A stretch of 64,000 nt of DNA from Litoreibacter roseus (GTDB lineage Bacteria; Pseudomonadota; Alphaproteobacteria; Rhodobacterales; Rhodobacteraceae), in contig NZ_BLJE01000004.1 in NCBI RefSeq assembly GCF_009811795.1, positions 124,001 to 188,000 of the forward strand, read 5' to 3'. Under the pieces are notes generated by a model. That model worked only from the letters and a program-made list of their open reading frames with translations, was not told the DNA's origin and made no database searches. Positions 16,741-25,572 of the stretch are shown here, one piece after another (within the stretch, counting starts at the first letter, position 1; each line of letters starts with the position of its first letter). Made by a program: the position numbers and the translations under genes.

Positions 16741-18213
16741 CTAGCTCCCTTCACAGGTAACGAATATTTTGTCCCACCGCTGTTGCCTTAGATCATCCTC
16801 CTTCACCCAGTATTGAGAGAGCTGGTCAAATTCCCAGTGTTGGCCACGGTCAGGGTTAAACTGCATTAGGAGCACGTGGTCGTAATCATTGTCGATGTTG
16901 TAGCCCTGTACGCTTCCCGGGAACCCGCCGCATTGGTGTGCCCTATGATCGAGCCGATGCCGCACATGCTCAATTTGATCTGAGCTGATAAGCTCAGCGG
17001 TTTCGGCGGAGTGGCTGAGGCATTTTTCAATCGTGAAATTTACAGCATCATCCCACAGCGTTTGAGGAAACGATGATTGGTCCAAGAACGATATAAATTC
17101 AGTTTGGTATTGAGTTGACATAACATCCATCGGTTCGAAACGCCTGGAAAGCATACACAACCGATCACGGAGCTTTTGATACGCTTCAAAGACCTGAACT
17201 TCTTCCGGCATGGCGTTTTCTTCGACGGAATTCTTTCGTGCCCGTGTGTTGTAGTGCTTGCCGCGCAAAACTATCTGAACAGCCAGCCAGACTGGCGGCA
17301 ACGCCTCTAGGATCCGTGCACCCCCCGCATTGAAATCCTGTTGTATTCCATCGGGCCAAATAGTGGCCGAACCAAACACCCGCTCCCTGTCTTCCCGCAT
17401 CATACGTGCTTGTTCGTTTTCGTAGAGTGCGTTCTTAATTTCATCGCTGCTATCGAAACTGCAATCCCGACTGAGCCGGTCAAAATGGGGGTATTGCAAT
17501 GCTTTGGTTGGTCGGACTTCCCACTTTGGGAAAGTTGTACCAGGACCGCCATTATAGTCATTCCATCTATGGCTGTCCGAATATGTTTGAGGCATATCAT
17601 CGGGTTGAGTGATCTCAACCCAGTCCTCAGTCGGGCCATCGTGAAAGATCACGAGGTCGTTCCCTGCACCTCCTTCAGCATGTTTGAAAAAGTATAGTGC
17701 GCCTGATTTAGGCAAGCATTGCGATACATTTGTATCTGGTAAAGTGCTGAGATCGAGCTGACACATGAAAAATCGCGGTTCGCCAGTTTTGTTGTCACGG
17801 GGCCACCCAAAGTCGTTGGGACCTATTGGAGCGCCTCCAAAGAAGCTGAGTGATGTCATTGGATGAACAGGCGGGAAAATTCTTGGAAAGTAGATGACGT
17901 CTCTGGCCAATGTCTTGATAAGTTCACGCATTTCTTGCGCGCTTGGTGGTAATGTAGTGTCAGGTTCTCCAATAGGTAATAACTTCTGAAGCGACGGTTT
18001 AGGAGCATTGCTAAGTTTTGTTGTAAAGGAGTCTGCGAGCTGTTTTTCACGCAAAACTGCTGCCGTGGGCTCCAACTCTGCAGGGGGGCTTGGTATAGCT
18101 GGTGGTTGGTGAGACCGCAGTCTTTTAATTAACTTGAAGATTACGACCACGACAATTGCAATCGATAGTAATAAGACTGAAAACGTAGCTATTTGATTGA
18201 TGCTGTATGACAT
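16741..18213 (-). CDS. Membrane-anchored DUF1963 (YwqG-like) protein
   Basis: A 490-residue protein with one N-terminal membrane helix (ATFSVLLLSIAIVVVVIFKL, about residues 9-28), a proline-rich linker and a large soluble part. That part resembles DUF1963/YwqG proteins: SFFGGAPIGPNDFGWP and FFMCQLDLSTLP near residues 125-160, and LLMQFNPDRGQHWEF near the C-terminus. YwqG-type proteins are about 260 residues and have no known biochemical function, so this is an enlarged, anchored variant. The gene is AT-richer than its surroundings and stands alone, consistent with acquisition. It is convergent with the GDSL esterase gene. Confidence 0.65.
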   Translation of the reverse strand: MSYSINQIATFSVLLLSIAIVVVVIFKLIKRLRSHQPPAIPSPPAELEPTAAVLREKQLADSFTTKLSNAPKPSLQKLLPIGEPDTTLPPSAQEMRELIKTLARDVIYFPRIFPPVHPMTSLSFFGGAPIGPNDFGWPRDNKTGEPRFFMCQLDLSTLPDTNVSQCLPKSGALYFFKHAEGGAGNDLVIFHDGPTEDWVEITQPDDMPQTYSDSHRWNDYNGGPGTTFPKWEVRPTKALQYPHFDRLSRDCSFDSSDEIKNALYENEQARMMREDRERVFGSATIWPDGIQQDFNAGGARILEALPPVWLAVQIVLRGKHYNTRARKNSVEENAMPEEVQVFEAYQKLRDRLCMLSRRFEPMDVMSTQYQTEFISFLDQSSFPQTLWDDAVNFTIEKCLSHSAETAELISSDQIEHVRHRLDHRAHQCGGFPGSVQGYNIDNDYDHVLLMQFNPDRGQHWEFDQLSQYWVKEDDLRQQRWDKIFVTCEGS

Positions 18214-18539
18214 AAAATACAGTACAAAAATGCTATCCCTAGAGGAATAGAAACCTTGAATTTGGGATAAAGCTGCTGCGTAGCTTAACTGCTGATCGAG
18301 ATCTGTCCGTTAGATCGGCAGCAGATAGTCGAACGCTTCGCATCACTGGCATTCTGGTCGCCTATCCGATCTTGGTGGAAAAGCGTGCCAAGTACGAACG
18401 GATCCATGGCTTGGTTTTCTGCTGACCTCACACAGCCGCTCGAGCTGCAGAAGGCGTGCGGTTGGGTTCTTGCAGATTTTCGTTGCCAGAGTAGCCGTAT
18501 CAGAACATAGTGAGAACATAAAGCCGGAAGGAGCGTGCC
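18214..18539. other. Gene-free intergenic region
   Basis: A 326-bp divergent gap between the DUF1963 gene and the LysE gene. A short inverted repeat (CTGCTG at 18289-18294, CAGCAG at 18319-18324) is present. No coding frame, tRNA or mobile-element end was recognised. A frame near 18345-18425 reads like a protein fragment (ILVEKRAKYERIHG) but I cannot assign it. Confidence 0.5.
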
Positions 18540-19181
18540 ATGCAGGATGTCAGTCTTTATCTTCCCGGAATACTTTTGGCCTACTCGGCCTTTATGGTGG
18601 CCATTGCCAGTCCGGGTCCGAATGTTCTGGCCGTTATGGGCACCTCCATGAGCGTGGGGCGATCATCCGGTATCTCGCTGGCAATGGGTGTGGCCATCGG
18701 ATCGTTCACCTGGGCGCTTCTGACTATTTTCGGTTTGTCCGCCCTGCTGGCGACCTACGCCTCCGCGCTCTTGGCGATCAAGATTTTCGGGGGTCTCTAT
18801 CTGCTGTGGCTGGCCTACAAATCTTTCAAGTCGGCCGCATCCCGACACGACATTGAAGCCAGAGAGCTTGCGGGCGGGCGCCGCAGTCCTGCGGGGTATT
18901 TCCGGCGCGGATATCTCATTCAGATGACCAACCCCAAGGCGGCCCTGTCGTGGATCGCGATTATCTCGCTCGGGCTGAAAGAGGATGCACCGCTTTGGGT
19001 TGGTGCTGCCATCGTGCTGGGCACCTTCGCATTGTCAGTGATCATCCATCTGCTTTACGCGCTCGCGTTTTCGACGCCCGTCATGGTGCGCCTCTACGGC
19101 AAGGCGCGACGGGGCATACAAGGTATCCTCGGGACGGTCTTCGCCTTCGCTGGCCTGCGTCTGCTCACAAGCCGCAGCTGA
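18540..19181 (+). CDS. LysE/RhtB family amino-acid exporter
   Basis: A 213-residue inner-membrane exporter with about six transmembrane helices. The family signature ASPGPNVLAVMGTSMSVGRSSGI lies in the first loop (about residues 22-44), and KIFGGLYLLWLAYKSFKSA and MTNPKAALSWIAII follow. The family exports basic or neutral amino acids such as lysine, threonine or homoserine lactones; the substrate is not decidable here. GGAAGGAG precedes the ATG. It is convergent with the dehalogenase-like gene, and the 73-bp gap between them holds the 11-bp repeat array. Confidence 0.88.
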   Translation: MQDVSLYLPGILLAYSAFMVAIASPGPNVLAVMGTSMSVGRSSGISLAMGVAIGSFTWALLTIFGLSALLATYASALLAIKIFGGLYLLWLAYKSFKSAASRHDIEARELAGGRRSPAGYFRRGYLIQMTNPKAALSWIAIISLGLKEDAPLWVGAAIVLGTFALSVIIHLLYALAFSTPVMVRLYGKARRGIQGILGTVFAFAGLRLLTSRS

Positions 19182-19203
19182 TCTGGCCAAGACGCTGCCG
19201 CCA

Positions 19204-19247
19204 ACGAAGTCCGACGGGTTTCCGATAAAAGTCCGATAGAAGTCCGA
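19204..19247 (-). repeat. Array A: four contiguous 11-bp TCGGACT units
   Basis: On the minus strand the units are TCGGACTTCTA (19247-19237), TCGGACTTTTA (19236-19226), TCGGAAACCCG (19225-19215) and TCGGACTTCGT (19214-19204), with no gap between them. The array starts 8 bp after the stop codon of the dehalogenase-like gene and fills most of the convergent gap to the LysE gene. The first 19 bases are identical to part of array B at 50322-50365. Confidence 0.85.
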
Positions 19248-19254
19248 AAGCCGA

Positions 19255-20139
19255 TTACGCCTCGAAAAACTCGGTGAAACAGTCCAGAACCGCCTGCGGA
19301 TTTTCCTCCATCGCGAAGTGACCGCTGACGCAGGAGCGGGTTGTCAGATCAGCGGCCCACGATCGCCAGACTGCCGCGGGATCGCCTGTCTGCGCCGGGA
19401 ACCCGCCTTCCGCGTAAAGGAACCTGACGGGACACGTGATCTGCCGCCCGGCGGCCTTGTCTGCTTCATCCAACGCGCGGTCAAAGGTTGCCCCTGCTCT
19501 GTAATCCGCGCACATGCCGTGAAGGTGCTCCGGATCCTGCGCCTGCAGCCGGTAACTGGCCAGTGCATCGGGGCTGAAGACCGCCAATGACTTGTCCAAT
19601 GTCCAGCTTTCAAGCGTCCAGTCGATATATGCTACGGGATCCGCTCCGATCATTCGCTCGGGCAACGGCGCGTCTTGGGCGAGGAAGGTCCAGTGGTACG
19701 CTTTCATTGCCAAATCGGCGGACCAGTCGGCCCAGAAATCCCCGGTGGGGACGATCTCGATGATGCCGAGCTTATGTACGCGTTCGGGATGGTCCAAGGC
19801 CATCCGATAAGCCACACGCGCGCCCCGATCATGGCCTAGAACAGCGGCGCCCTCATAGCCCAATGCGTCTAAAATCCCAATAATATCACGGGCCATGCGC
19901 CGTTTGGAGTATGTCTCGTGGGCAGGATCATCCATTGGCGCGTCACTTTCACCGTAGCCGCGCAGATCAGGGATGATACAGGTGTGCGTCTTGGCAAAAC
20001 CCGGCGCGACGCGTGCCCATGTCATGTGGTTCTGAGGGTATCCGTGTAGCAGTACCAACGGCGGACCGTCGCCGCCGATATGAACCGAAAGCGTGACTCC
20101 ATCGACCGTAATCTTCTGCTGGGTGAACCCGTCTATCAT
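19255..20139 (-). CDS. Haloacetate-dehalogenase-like alpha/beta hydrolase
   Basis: A 294-residue hydrolase whose key residues match fluoroacetate dehalogenases at a constant offset of 6 from Rhodopseudomonas RPA1163 numbering recalled from the literature. They are nucleophile Asp104, carboxylate-binding Arg105 and Arg108 (GHDRGARV), halide pocket His149, Trp150 and Tyr213 (AYHWTFLAQ; CADYRAG), and His274 (SGHFAMEE). The acid position is Glu128 instead of Asp. The family hydrolyses haloacetates to glycolate; some relatives are epoxide hydrolases, which would lack the Arg pair and the His-Trp pair. It overlaps the DUF1643 stop by 4 bp and is probably co-transcribed with it. Confidence 0.78.
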   Translation of the reverse strand: MIDGFTQQKITVDGVTLSVHIGGDGPPLVLLHGYPQNHMTWARVAPGFAKTHTCIIPDLRGYGESDAPMDDPAHETYSKRRMARDIIGILDALGYEGAAVLGHDRGARVAYRMALDHPERVHKLGIIEIVPTGDFWADWSADLAMKAYHWTFLAQDAPLPERMIGADPVAYIDWTLESWTLDKSLAVFSPDALASYRLQAQDPEHLHGMCADYRAGATFDRALDEADKAAGRQITCPVRFLYAEGGFPAQTGDPAAVWRSWAADLTTRSCVSGHFAMEENPQAVLDCFTEFFEA

Positions 20140-20642
20140 GGCCAGATCTCCGGCTGTTTGGCGTAGGCGATGTAAAGCGGGTGCTTTGGATGTCCAGCTT
20201 TTGAAAGACCCAGATGATACAACGGTTTCCCGGTGTCGCGCATCAGCGTTTCGACGTTAGGTCCACGGCTCAGATGCTCCCCATGGGTGCCCCAGGCGCA
20301 GACGACATCATCGGCCCAGAAACACGCCTCCCGAATAGCTGCGTCGTTCTCCGGGCCGACTGGTTCAGCGGCCTTGCGCATCTGGAACGGATCCGTGTCG
20401 CGCCATGCGAAGATATTGCAAACCCGAAACGCGCCGTAACCCAAGGCCCGCGCTCTGCGCTCGCACCGTTCGACCGTCGGATCGTTCTGAATTTCTGTTG
20501 CAGTGGAGGGATTTAGCATCACGAACGCCACCTTCTTACCTGTCGTGTCCCACGTGCGGGTTAGCGTGTAGCGGTAGCGTTCACAATCGGAGTAAACCGC
20601 GATGCTGTCGGCATCGTCTTTCAGGTGAGTGCGGGTGATCAT
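20136..20642 (-). CDS. DUF1643 domain protein
   Basis: A 168-residue cytosolic protein with the DUF1643 pattern: FVMLNPSTATEIQNDPTVERC near residues 40-60, YGAFRVCNIFAWRDTDP, and VVCAWGTHGEHLSRG. The family is widespread, often occurs near mobile or restriction genes, and has no assigned biochemical function. It is upstream of, and overlaps by 4 bp, the dehalogenase-like gene. No insertion sequence or restriction gene is visible here. Confidence 0.8.
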   Translation of the reverse strand: MITRTHLKDDADSIAVYSDCERYRYTLTRTWDTTGKKVAFVMLNPSTATEIQNDPTVERCERRARALGYGAFRVCNIFAWRDTDPFQMRKAAEPVGPENDAAIREACFWADDVVCAWGTHGEHLSRGPNVETLMRDTGKPLYHLGLSKAGHPKHPLYIAYAKQPEIWP

Positions 20643-20681
20643 GGCCCGTCTTGTGGCAGGCCATGATCAGATCGGCAAGGC

Positions 20682-21152
20682 TCAGGCGGTCGAGGCGGCT
20701 TTCGTGAAGGGCCGTTTCTCGATCAGGTAAACCGCGACAATCGCGTAGACGATGTGCCCCCAAAGCGCGACCCATGTGATGCCCGTAAAGCCGAGGAACG
20801 GTTTGTTGCCCGCAATCAAGTGCGCAACGCCGTAGAGCGCGAAGATCCAGAGGCCGATACCATAGGCGACAGCCGTCACGATCCAGGGCAGGGCGGGAAC
20901 GATCTTTTGTTGCAATGGTCTGGCGACGAGAACATAGCCAAGCGTGTAGACAAAGAGCCCGGTCAGAATGTGAAGAATGTCGCCTGATCCTTTCGGGACG
21001 GCGCCGAAAACGGTTTTCAGCGTACCGGTTGCAAGACCGACCGGGGCGAGTTTTGCAAAGCCGAAGAAAGGCGCAAGTCCTTGACCGAAAAGGTCGAAAG
21101 CAACTGTGGCGAGAGCGCCTGCGGTTAAGATGGTCCAGAATTGGCGGGTCAT
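20682..21152 (-). CDS. Hypothetical integral membrane protein
   Basis: A 156-residue protein with about four hydrophobic helices (ILTAGALATVAFDLFG; ILHILTGLFVYTLGYVLVA; WIVTAVAYGIGLWIFALYG; ITWVALWGHIVYAIVAVYL). The start MTRQFW at 21152 is preferred because AGGAGA lies 8 bp upstream; the open frame continues 22 codons further without support. It is 39 bp from DUF1643 on the same strand. I do not recognise the family. Confidence 0.65.
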   Translation of the reverse strand: MTRQFWTILTAGALATVAFDLFGQGLAPFFGFAKLAPVGLATGTLKTVFGAVPKGSGDILHILTGLFVYTLGYVLVARPLQQKIVPALPWIVTAVAYGIGLWIFALYGVAHLIAGNKPFLGFTGITWVALWGHIVYAIVAVYLIEKRPFTKAASTA

Positions 21153-21337
21153 TGGGCTGTCTCCTGTGGGTGTTTGCGATCCGTTGAGTGAATGGATAGC
21201 GACAGCCTGCCGCACCAAGATACCCCCCTCACGGAAGGGTTAAGGGCTGTTACGAAATCTGTGCGCAAACGCGGCATTCTTACGTTTCGAGAAAAAAATC
21301 CGCATAAATGCACAGATGAGTTCGAGAATTGTTACAA

Positions 21338-22246
21338 TCAGTCTCGGACAAAGACGCGAGACGGATGAAGTTCGCCCGCCTTGTAGCGCCCGACAGCGAT
21401 GGCCTGACCGTTCAGCGAGGCCCATGCCTCATCGCCGTAGGACACGTCCGAGGCGAGAACGAGACTTGGATTGCCATTCTTCAACCGCGCGGCCCCCTCT
21501 GGCGTGGTGGGAAGCTCTGGAATATCTTCAAGCGCCAATTCCAACGGCATGAGATACGTATCGAGATCTGCTGATTTAGCCTCCGCCTCTATCTGCTCCA
21601 GAGATACCCCGTCTTCCAGGTCAAACGGCCCCGACCAGACACGCCGCAGGCTTCTGACGTGCCCCAGACATCCCAGTGCCTCGCCCAGATCCCGTGCAAT
21701 TGACCGAACATAGCCCCCCTTGCCGCAGACCATCTCAAACGTGACGTGATCAGTATCGTCCCGGCGGATCATCTCCAGACTTTCGACAAACAAAGGGCGG
21801 GCCGCGATCTCGACATTTTCCCCATCTCGCGCGAGCTTATAGGCCCGCTGTCCGTTAATCTTCACCGCGGAAAATTGTGGGGGTACCTGTAGAACGTCAC
21901 CTACAAATTGAGGTAGCGCGTTCGCGATCTGGACATCGCTCGGCCGGGTGTCGTTTTCAGAGATCACTTCACCCTCGGCGTCGTCAGTATTGGTCGCCTG
22001 CCCCAAGCGGATCGTGAATTCGTAGGCCTTCAGAGCGTCCGTGATATAGGGCACCGTCTTTGTGGCCTCGCCCAGTGCAATCGCCAGCACCCCCGTTGCC
22101 TCAGGGTCCAATGTGCCTGCGTGGCCGGCCTTTTTGGCATCGAACGCCCAGCGGACCTTGCCGACAACGGCGTTGGACGACAATCCGGCAGGCTTGTCGA
22201 TGACCACCCATCCGTGAACATCGCGGCCCTTTTTTCTGCGTGCCAT
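21338..22246 (-). CDS. truB: tRNA pseudouridine(55) synthase TruB
   Basis: A 302-residue enzyme that makes pseudouridine 55 in the T-loop of tRNA. The catalytic Asp47 is in [16 protein letters not shown], preceded by [17 protein letters not shown]. Other conserved segments are [20 protein letters not shown] and [18 protein letters not shown]. It begins 1 bp after the rbfA stop, an rbfA-truB operon as in most bacteria. rpsO, usually next, is elsewhere in this window. Confidence 0.97.
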   Translation of the reverse strand: MARRKKGRDVHGWVVIDKPAGLSSNAVVGKVRWAFDAKKAGHAGTLDPEATGVLAIALGEATKTVPYITDALKAYEFTIRLGQATNTDDAEGEVISENDTRPSDVQIANALPQFVGDVLQVPPQFSAVKINGQRAYKLARDGENVEIAARPLFVESLEMIRRDDTDHVTFEMVCGKGGYVRSIARDLGEALGCLGHVRSLRRVWSGPFDLEDGVSLEQIEAEAKSADLDTYLMPLELALEDIPELPTTPEGAARLKNGNPSLVLASDVSYGDEAWASLNGQAIAVGRYKAGELHPSRVFVRD

Positions 22247-22247
22247 G

Positions 22248-22643
22248 TCAGTCTTCCAGATCGCGCTTTACGGTATCGCTTTCAAACAGACGGCGGGTGT
22301 CATCCATCCGGTCAAAGGTCTCATCAATGACGAACCGCAGATCAGGGGCGTATTTCAGCGCCATGTTCTTCGAGACCGCTCGGCGCAACTCGCCCTTGTT
22401 GGTTTTCAGCGCTGCAATCGCAGCCTCCCGGTTGTCCCCACCCAGCGGCAGGACATAAACGGTCGCGATCTTCAGATCGGGCGAGGTGCGGACTTCGCTT
22501 ACGGTGATGGACATCCGATTGAGATCCGGATCATGCACGTCGCCGCGATTGAGCACATCCGCAAGCGTGCGCCGGATCAATTCGCCGACCCGCAGTTGCC
22601 GCTGTGACGGGCCTGCGCCTGAAAAGTGAGAATTCTTTGCCAT
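22248..22643 (-). CDS. rbfA: 30S ribosome-binding factor A
   Basis: A 131-residue cold-shock-related factor needed for maturation of the 16S 5' end. It has the KH-like fold motifs [46 protein letters not shown] and [16 protein letters not shown]. It is first in the rbfA-truB pair and divergent from dapB across 78 bp. Confidence 0.96.
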   Translation of the reverse strand: MAKNSHFSGAGPSQRQLRVGELIRRTLADVLNRGDVHDPDLNRMSITVSEVRTSPDLKIATVYVLPLGGDNREAAIAALKTNKGELRRAVSKNMALKYAPDLRFVIDETFDRMDDTRRLFESDTVKRDLED

Positions 22644-22721
22644 GGGCGGTGATGTAAGGCCCTTGTCTCACACGCGCAATGGGTCATAGATCAGCGGGAT
22701 TTTCTTGTCGGGAGTGCGAAG

Positions 22722-23522
22722 ATGGTTGGAGTTGTGATCACCGGGGCATCTGGTCGTATGGGCCGCATGTTGATTGATACGGTTCGCGCCAGCAGCAAAG
22801 CAAAGCTTGTAGGGGTAACAGAGCGCTACGGTCATGACTGGGTCGGTCAGGATCTGGGCGAAGCCTTGGGTGGTACCACATGGGATGTGCCAGTTGTTTC
22901 TGATCCGATCGATGTTGTGAAAGACGCGCAGGCGATCATCGACTTCACCACACCCGCCGCGACGATGGCGCTGTCGGAACTGGCCGCGCAAGCCCGTGCC
23001 GTTCATGTGATTGGGACGACTGGGCTGGACGATAACCATTTGGAAAAGATCGCCACTGCGGCACGACACGCGCCGATTATTCGCGCGGGCAACATGAGCC
23101 TTGGGGTCAACTTGCTTGTTCAACTGACCAGGAAAGTCGCAGAAGCGTTAGACGAGGATTTCGACATCGAGATCGTCGAAGCCCACCATCGTCACAAGGT
23201 GGACGCTCCATCGGGCACTGCGTTGATGCTGGGTGAAGCCGCAGCCGACGGGCGCGGCGTTTCACTGTCGGACGTCTCAGATCGCGGCAGGGACGGGATA
23301 ACGGGCGCGCGCAGAACCGGTGATATTGGTTTCACGGCCATCCGTGGCGGCGATGTCGTCGGCGAGCATGATGTGATCTTTGCGGCAGACGGTGAGCGGG
23401 TGGTCCTGCGCCATCTGGCAACGGATCGCGGCATCTTCGCCCGGGGGGCACTGAAGGCAGCGCTTTGGGGGCAGACCCAAGGTCCTGGAGAGTATGATAT
23501 GATGGATGTGCTGGGGCTCTGA
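22722..23522 (+). CDS. dapB: 4-hydroxy-tetrahydrodipicolinate reductase
   Basis: A 266-residue NAD(P)H-dependent enzyme of the diaminopimelate/lysine pathway. It shows the nucleotide-binding GASGRMGRM at residues 7-15, [15 protein letters not shown], and the substrate-binding [16 protein letters not shown]. Length is typical. GGGAG precedes the ATG. The small secreted-protein gene follows after 78 bp on the same strand. Confidence 0.97.
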   Translation: MVGVVITGASGRMGRMLIDTVRASSKAKLVGVTERYGHDWVGQDLGEALGGTTWDVPVVSDPIDVVKDAQAIIDFTTPAATMALSELAAQARAVHVIGTTGLDDNHLEKIATAARHAPIIRAGNMSLGVNLLVQLTRKVAEALDEDFDIEIVEAHHRHKVDAPSGTALMLGEAAADGRGVSLSDVSDRGRDGITGARRTGDIGFTAIRGGDVVGEHDVIFAADGERVVLRHLATDRGIFARGALKAALWGQTQGPGEYDMMDVLGL

Positions 23523-23600
23523 GTGCCGTGATTTCTTAATTATTGAACCATATCCTGTCTCACAGCGTATTGTAATCAGTGAGTGTAAGGAGATCGTGCA

Positions 23601-23966
23601 ATGTCTTCGAACCGTCTTTTGAAAATCTTTGCGATTTGCGTTTCCGTCATAGTGGCACCGCTTGGTGCCTATGCGTTTGAGAAAGTGGAAAGCAAATCTG
23701 AATTTGTGGATGCCGTGGCCGGCAAAGATCTGACCATCTTCGCGATTAACGTGTCCGTAATGCCGGACGGCCAAATCAAGGGCCGTGCGTATGGCAGACC
23801 CGTGTCCGGCCAATGGCAATGGCGTGATGGCTACTTCTGCCGCAGCTTGTACTGGGGTAGCCGCGATCTTGGCCCGAATTGCCAAGAAGTTAAACTACGC
23901 GGTAACAAGGTCCGCTTCACGTCTGATCGTGGAAACGGCCGCTACGCAGATTTGACCGTGCGCTAA
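23601..23966 (+). CDS. Small secreted protein of unknown function downstream of dapB
   Basis: A 121-residue protein with a clear signal peptide (FAICVSVIVAPLGAYA, cleavage near residue 25) and a mature domain holding GRPVSGQWQWRDGYFCRSLYWGSRDLGPNC. The two cysteines could form a disulphide in the periplasm. Proteins of this kind are sometimes labelled dihydrodipicolinate reductase from their position beside dapB, but nothing in the sequence supports that activity. AAGGAG precedes the start. Confidence 0.7.
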   Translation: MSSNRLLKIFAICVSVIVAPLGAYAFEKVESKSEFVDAVAGKDLTIFAINVSVMPDGQIKGRAYGRPVSGQWQWRDGYFCRSLYWGSRDLGPNCQEVKLRGNKVRFTSDRGNGRYADLTVR

Positions 23967-23975
23967 GGCGCAAGG

Positions 23976-24158
23976 TCAAAAATCGACAGCAATTCCCTTC
24001 TTTTCCCAATCGCCGTAGCGAATGGGTTCGGGGCCATCGCGCCCTCCCAACTCCGTCGGCAGCTCAAGCTTCTTTGCTGCTTTTCGCCGTTCTTCGGCCT
24101 CCTTCAGCGCGCGTTGCGCCGCAGGTGGCAGATCTTGGGTCGTGTCTTGTTCATCCAT
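23976..24158 (-). CDS. DUF1674 / SdhAF4-like protein
   Basis: A 60-residue protein. The C-terminal signature ELGGRDGPEPIRYGDWEKKG followed by IAVDF is that of DUF1674, whose mitochondrial member SDHAF4 helps assemble flavinated succinate dehydrogenase. The start ATG 24158 gives the usual family size; the open frame upstream overlaps the rsmB-like leader and has no family similarity. It is convergent with the secreted-protein gene and divergent from the methyltransferase gene. No sdh genes lie in the window. Confidence 0.8.
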   Translation of the reverse strand: MDEQDTTQDLPPAAQRALKEAEERRKAAKKLELPTELGGRDGPEPIRYGDWEKKGIAVDF

Positions 24159-24196
24159 ACGCTCTGATATACGCCCGCGGGAAAAGGAGACAAGGG

Positions 24197-25507
24197 ATGA
24201 CTGACAGCGCGCGGACGGGAAAGCCCGGTTTAGCTGCACGGCGCGCTGCCCTCCAGATTTTGCGCGGGGTGCTCGAAGACCGTACCCAAATGTCGGATCT
24301 TGTTGCCTCTTCCGGTTTCCTCTCTGGCCTTGCCCCCGAGGATCGCGCCCGCGCACAGCGCCTGGCGACGACGACTCTGCGACATCTCGGACAGGCGGAT
24401 ACACTGATTGACCGCTATGTGGATAAAAGTCCGCCCGTTCCCGCACGCAATATTCTCAGGCTGGCAGCGGTAGAGCTTTGTGTCCTAGGCGAGGCGGCCC
24501 ATGGTGTCGTGGACAGCGCAGTCACGCTCATGCGCAAAAACCGCAAAGGCGGCCAGATGACTGGGCTGGCAAACGCGGTTTTGCGCAAGATTGCAGATGA
24601 GGGTGCAGAACTTTGGGCTGAGCTACCCCCGCAAACTCTCCCAAAGTGGTTGCGGCGGCGGATCGTCCACATCTACGATGAGCAGATCGTTAGAGATATC
24701 GAAGCCGCACATCTGCGCGGGGCTCCGCTGGATTTGACGCTAAAGAATGACTTGGATCCGGTCGAATGGGCCGCAAGCCTACAAGCTGAGATTTTACCGA
24801 CTGGCACCTTGCGCATCGATCGCTCGGCGCAGGTCACCGATCTACCGGGTTATCACGATGGCAGTTGGTGGGTGCAAGACGCAGCCGCCGCGCTGCCGGT
24901 TCGCATGTTGGGGAATGTGTCAGGTCTGACAGCGCTCGACCTGTGTGCCGCGCCAGGTGGGAAGACATTACAACTGATCTCGGGCGGTGCCGAGGTGACT
25001 GCGTTGGACCATTCACAATCTCGGATGAAACGCCTGCGCGAGAACATGCGCCGCACCAATCTGGACGCCAAAGTTGTCGTCGCGGATGCGCTTGAATGGC
25101 AAGCTGAAGAACAGTTCGATCTGGTCGTTTTGGATGCACCATGCTCGGCCACGGGCACCATCAGGCGCCATCCCGACCTTCCATTCGTGAAGACCGGGAA
25201 AGAGCTTCATGACGTCTTCGCGTTGCAATCAGATCTGATTGACAGGGCTGTTGATTTGCTCAAACCGGGGGGCCGTCTGCTCTACTGTACATGTTCGCTT
25301 TTGACCGAAGAAGGCGAGCGACAAGCCAAGCTCGCAATAGAACGGCATGGCCTTCTACAACTCCCAGTTGAAATTGACGCGCTAGGCGTTCCGGAAACTT
25401 GGGTAAGAGACGGCGGAGGTCTGCGGACGCGCCCGGATTTGTGGCAAATCTGTGGCGGAATAGACGGATTTTTCATGATTGTGTTGAAAAAACCAGTTTC
25501 ATGCTGA
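24197..25507 (+). CDS. RsmB/NOP-family 16S rRNA (cytosine-C5) methyltransferase
   Basis: A 436-residue SAM-dependent RNA methyltransferase. An N-terminal NusB-like RNA-binding domain (about residues 10-135) precedes the catalytic domain, with LDLCAAPGGKTLQL (SAM motif I), VVLDAPCSATGTIRRHPD (catalytic base-flipping Cys, motif IV) and LLYCTCSLLTEEGE (nucleophilic Cys, motif VI). The start at ATG 24197 follows GGAGACAAGGG. The N-terminal domain and length match RsmB (Sun, m5C967), but related family members cannot be excluded. Confidence 0.88.
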   Translation: MTDSARTGKPGLAARRAALQILRGVLEDRTQMSDLVASSGFLSGLAPEDRARAQRLATTTLRHLGQADTLIDRYVDKSPPVPARNILRLAAVELCVLGEAAHGVVDSAVTLMRKNRKGGQMTGLANAVLRKIADEGAELWAELPPQTLPKWLRRRIVHIYDEQIVRDIEAAHLRGAPLDLTLKNDLDPVEWAASLQAEILPTGTLRIDRSAQVTDLPGYHDGSWWVQDAAAALPVRMLGNVSGLTALDLCAAPGGKTLQLISGGAEVTALDHSQSRMKRLRENMRRTNLDAKVVVADALEWQAEEQFDLVVLDAPCSATGTIRRHPDLPFVKTGKELHDVFALQSDLIDRAVDLLKPGGRLLYCTCSLLTEEGERQAKLAIERHGLLQLPVEIDALGVPETWVRDGGGLRTRPDLWQICGGIDGFFMIVLKKPVSC

Positions 25508-25572
25508 CAGGCTGATTTGCCTGTGGATAAAATGGTTAACAACAACAATAGACGAAAAGTCGGGGCAAACCA

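Noticed and set aside
18214-18539. Possible gene fragment or insertion-sequence remnant
   Set aside because: A short frame reads like a protein piece, but no transposase motif, terminal inverted repeats or target duplication were seen.
23601-23966. Second dihydrodipicolinate reductase beside dapB
   Set aside because: The product is a 121-residue secreted protein without a nucleotide-binding motif; such a label would come only from its position.
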